7,507 nucleotides of DNA, taken from an uncultured Sphingomonadales bacterium (GTDB lineage Bacteria > Pseudomonadota > Alphaproteobacteria > Sphingomonadales > Sphingomonadaceae). The DNA lies in assembly GCA_903958285.1 (NCBI GenBank), contig CAJBSR010000201.1, positions 1 to 7,507 of the forward strand. The letters run 5' to 3'. The stretch's first letter is position 1; each line of letters begins with the position of its first letter. The translations under genes were made by a program, and so were the position numbers. Positions 5,294-7,507 of the stretch are shown here, piece by piece. The notes below the pieces were generated by a model. That model searched no databases, was not told the origin of the DNA, and worked only from the letters and a program-made list of their open reading frames with translations.

Positions 5294-7507
5294 TTAGAAG
5301 TTGACGTTCAAGCGGGCATACCATTCACGCGGACGGCTGTAGGTGCCGTACGCCTGACCACCGGCAAACTGTGCCTGACCGGTGACGAGGTAACGCTCGT
5401 CCGTCAGGTTGGTGCCACCGAGGGTGATGCCCCAGTTTTCAGCTGCCTTATACTGAACGCTAGCGTTGACGACGTCTGTCGCGGGACGCATCAGAAGGAA
5501 GTAGCCTTCGGTGTCGTTCTTCAGCTTCGTCGTGTGGGTGTAATCACCAACGAAGATCACCGAACCGCCGTTGCCGAGTTCAACTTCATAGCGCGGGCTA
5601 ATGTTGAACTTGAACTTCGGCGTCTTGGGCAGGGTTGCTCCCGGAATAACGCCATAGTTACCGAACACACCGGTCGACGGAGCGACCTGTGCCGGTCCGT
5701 CAACGCTCTTATACTTCGCATCAAGATAACCGATGGCGCCGTTGATCGTCAGGCCACGGGTTGGAGCTGCAACCAGCTCAATTTCGAAGCCCTTAATTTT
5801 AGCAGCGCCGGCGTTCTGAATGGTCGGAGACACGCCCTGCTGGAAGTTCAGCTGAATGCCGTCATAGTTTGACTGGAACACAGCGGCGTTGATCTGCAGG
5901 CGGCGGTCCAGAAGTGTCGACTTCACACCAAGCTCAAAGGTCTGCGCCTTTTCAGCGTCAAAGTCTGGTGCGTTGGGCAGCGGGTTTGAAAGACGCGTGG
6001 TCCAGCCACCCGTCTTGTAGCCACGTGACCAAGAGCCATAGACCATGACATCCTCGTTCGGGTGGATCTGAACACCAGCCTTGGGTGAGAAGTTGCTGAA
6101 CTTCTTCGACTGGGTCCCAGCGATGTAATAACGCAGCGGCTGACCAGCATTCGGGAAACCGGCTGCAAGGCGGCAGGCATCCGAAATGGTTGGTGTGATC
6201 GAGGCGCAGGGCGGCACGCCGACCTGGTTCAAGATCTTGTAGGTCAGGCCGTTGGCATCGGACTGGAAGCCTTCAAAGGTCTTGCTTTCGTCGGTGTAAC
6301 GACCGCCGACCGTGAAGGAGAGCATGTCGCTGACTTTATAGTCAGCCTGACCGAAGAACGCGAAGTTCTTGGTGGCCAGATCGTTCGGTCCGTCAACCTG
6401 CAACAGGCCTTCGGCAAACGTCACATAATCGTGAAGGTCGCCCGCTTCCTTGAAGTAGTAGCCACCCAAGACGTAGTTCAGCTTGTTATCCATCGCCTGA
6501 CCGACGAGCTGGACTTCCTGGCTGAACTGCCACTGGTTCATCGAGAAGCTGGTGTGCAGGAAGTTGAGCGGCGAACCGTCAAGGTCCATGCCGACTAACC
6601 AGTGCAGCTCACGATAGGCCGAAATCGACTTGAGCTGCACGTCATCCGACAGATCATAGGACATGGTCAGCGCTGTGCCGTAGGTCTTCAACTTCGAGAA
6701 GTTGTTGCCGTTGGCATAGGAGGTGTCGATGTCACCCGTGATGAAACGGTCATCATATGGAACGCGGTTGTTGTTCGGATTCGCGTCGACATTGACGCCA
6801 AATGGCGAGGGGTTATCCGCGATGCCGTTCAGGCCGCCAATGCCGCCGATGAAGGCAAACGCTGGCGGGCCAACGCCGCAGCTCGGATCAACTGTCGCGG
6901 TGAGCGCGCAGTTATAGGTGCCGGCAAAGATGAACGGCACTGTCTTGATCAGAGTATTGGCAATCTGCTCGTTATCGACCTTGCTGTAGTCGCCCGACAG
7001 CGTCGCCTTGAAGGCCCCGCCATTGTCGAAGTGCAGCTTGGTGCGCAGGTTCCAGGTGTTTTCACCACCTTCTGTGCCGTAACCAATGCCACCATAACCG
7101 GCCGCCTTATAGGACGTGATTGGCGGGTTGTTGAAGTTGATGCCGCCCGGGAAGGCAATGCGCTTCAGATAGCCATTGCGGTTCTTGATCGAGAACGCGA
7201 CTGAGGACGAAAGGCCTTCCGTAATTGGAAGATCAACCGTGCCACGCGCCTGCATCAGGCTGTAGCTGCCGGTTGTCACGTCGCCAACAAAGCGGAACTT
7301 GTCGCCTGGGGTGTGCGTAACGATCGAAATCGCGCCGCCGATGGTGTTACGACCGAACAGGGTGCCCTGCGGGCCCTTCAGAACTTCGACCCGATCAACG
7401 TCAGGAAGCTCCTGGTTCGCGCCGACCGAACGGGCAAGATAAACGCCGTCAAGATAAACGCCGACGCCCGGATCGATGTTGAACGCGAAATCGTTCGCAC
7501 CAATGCC
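5294..7507 (-). CDS. TonB-dependent outer-membrane receptor, N-terminus cut by window edge
   Basis: The frame is open from the right edge, giving 737 visible residues before the stop. The signal peptide, TonB box and first part of the plug lie outside the window. The visible plug has GVGVYLDGVYLARS at about residues 14-27 and the conserved LPDVDRVEVLKGPQGTLFGR (34-53) followed by NTIGGAISIVT. The rest is a 22-strand-type barrel with typical repeats such as VYGSWSRGYKTGG and ELGVKSTLLDRRLQINAAVF. It ends in REWYARLNVNF, with the terminal Phe that the BAM complex recognises. Such receptors use TonB energy to import scarce or bulky substrates; in sphingomonads some import lignin-derived aromatics. 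Its position directly before an aromatic-catabolic operon suggests that role rather than siderophore uptake, but that is inference. Two loops each contain a closely spaced cysteine pair. A start at 7279 is not credible because conserved plug sequence continues upstream. Confidence 0.95.
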   Translation of the reverse strand, partial: GIGANDFAFNIDPGVGVYLDGVYLARSVGANQELPDVDRVEVLKGPQGTLFGRNTIGGAISIVTHTPGDKFRFVGDVTTGSYSLMQARGTVDLPITEGLSSSVAFSIKNRNGYLKRIAFPGGINFNNPPITSYKAAGYGGIGYGTEGGENTWNLRTKLHFDNGGAFKATLSGDYSKVDNEQIANTLIKTVPFIFAGTYNCALTATVDPSCGVGPPAFAFIGGIGGLNGIADNPSPFGVNVDANPNNNRVPYDDRFITGDIDTSYANGNNFSKLKTYGTALTMSYDLSDDVQLKSISAYRELHWLVGMDLDGSPLNFLHTSFSMNQWQFSQEVQLVGQAMDNKLNYVLGGYYFKEAGDLHDYVTFAEGLLQVDGPNDLATKNFAFFGQADYKVSDMLSFTVGGRYTDESKTFEGFQSDANGLTYKILNQVGVPPCASITPTISDACRLAAGFPNAGQPLRYYIAGTQSKKFSNFSPKAGVQIHPNEDVMVYGSWSRGYKTGGWTTRLSNPLPNAPDFDAEKAQTFELGVKSTLLDRRLQINAAVFQSNYDGIQLNFQQGVSPTIQNAGAAKIKGFEIELVAAPTRGLTINGAIGYLDAKYKSVDGPAQVAPSTGVFGNYGVIPGATLPKTPKFKFNISPRYEVELGNGGSVIFVGDYTHTTKLKNDTEGYFLLMRPATDVVNASVQYKAAENWGITLGGTNLTDERYLVTGQAQFAGGQAYGTYSRPREWYARLNVNF

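Noticed and set aside
5285..5872. 195-codon plus-strand open frame opposite the receptor 3' end
   Set aside because: Antisense to conserved barrel sequence of the receptor, with no motif or convincing ribosome site; treated as a shadow.
6602..7204. 200-codon plus-strand open frame opposite the receptor
   Set aside because: Antisense shadow of the receptor; its composition (Val/Ala/Arg-rich, no domain) is what reversed receptor codons give.
7277..7279. Possible GTG start for the receptor at 7279
   Set aside because: The frame stays open to the window edge and encodes the conserved plug motif upstream, so this is an internal Val codon of a truncated gene.
1..7507. Mobile elements, CRISPR arrays, tRNA or other RNA genes
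   Set aside because: I saw no terminal inverted repeats, transposase motifs, regularly spaced repeats or RNA gene structure; nearly all bases are in the eight genes.

Overview
The window looks like a piece of an alphaproteobacterial chromosome, most likely from a sphingomonad (Sphingobium, Novosphingobium, Sphingopyxis or a relative). This rests on the moderately high G+C, the style of the TonB-dependent receptor, and a combination of aromatic-catabolic families common in that order. It is inferred from gene content, not from a marker gene. Every gene I can support reads on the minus strand, so transcription runs from the right edge to the left edge, and coding density is close to complete.

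Reading in the direction of transcription: (1) a TonB-dependent outer-membrane receptor cut by the right edge (5294-7507). (2) A strong intrinsic terminator (5251-5281) filling most of the 57-base gap after it. (3) Three consecutive small cupins of the 2,4'-dihydroxyacetophenone dioxygenase type (4703-5236, 4153-4689, 3610-4140), each with a complete His-x-His / Glu / His metal site. (4) A one-component-type Rieske oxygenase of the vanillate/dicamba O-demethylase class (2540-3601). (5) A classical short-chain dehydrogenase (1719-2543). (6) A small exported c-type cytochrome (1405-1722). (7) A flavoprotein of the vanillyl-alcohol oxidase / p-cresol methylhydroxylase (VAO/PCMH) family, cut by the left edge (1-1408). 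Gaps within the cupin-to-flavoprotein run are 13, 12 and 8 bases, followed by three successive 4-base start/stop overlaps. It is therefore very probably one operon with translational coupling in its second half.

The genes suggest a peripheral pathway for a para-hydroxylated, probably methoxylated aromatic such as an alkylphenol, a lignin dimer or a lignan. The receptor would bring the compound across the outer membrane. The periplasmic flavocytochrome would oxidise the benzylic carbon through a quinone methide and water. The dehydrogenase would turn the alcohol into a ketone. A cupin dioxygenase would cleave the C-C bond next to the carbonyl, giving an aromatic acid and a short acid. The Rieske enzyme would demethylate or hydroxylate an intermediate. 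The individual family assignments are well supported; the order of steps and the substrate are inference. The window shows no regulator, no inner-membrane transporter, and no ferredoxin or reductase for the Rieske enzyme.

The most notable points are the triplicated cupins, a flavoprotein that appears to lack both known covalent flavin-attachment residues and carries a Tat/lipoprotein-like N-terminus, and the terminator placed directly in front of the catabolic genes.
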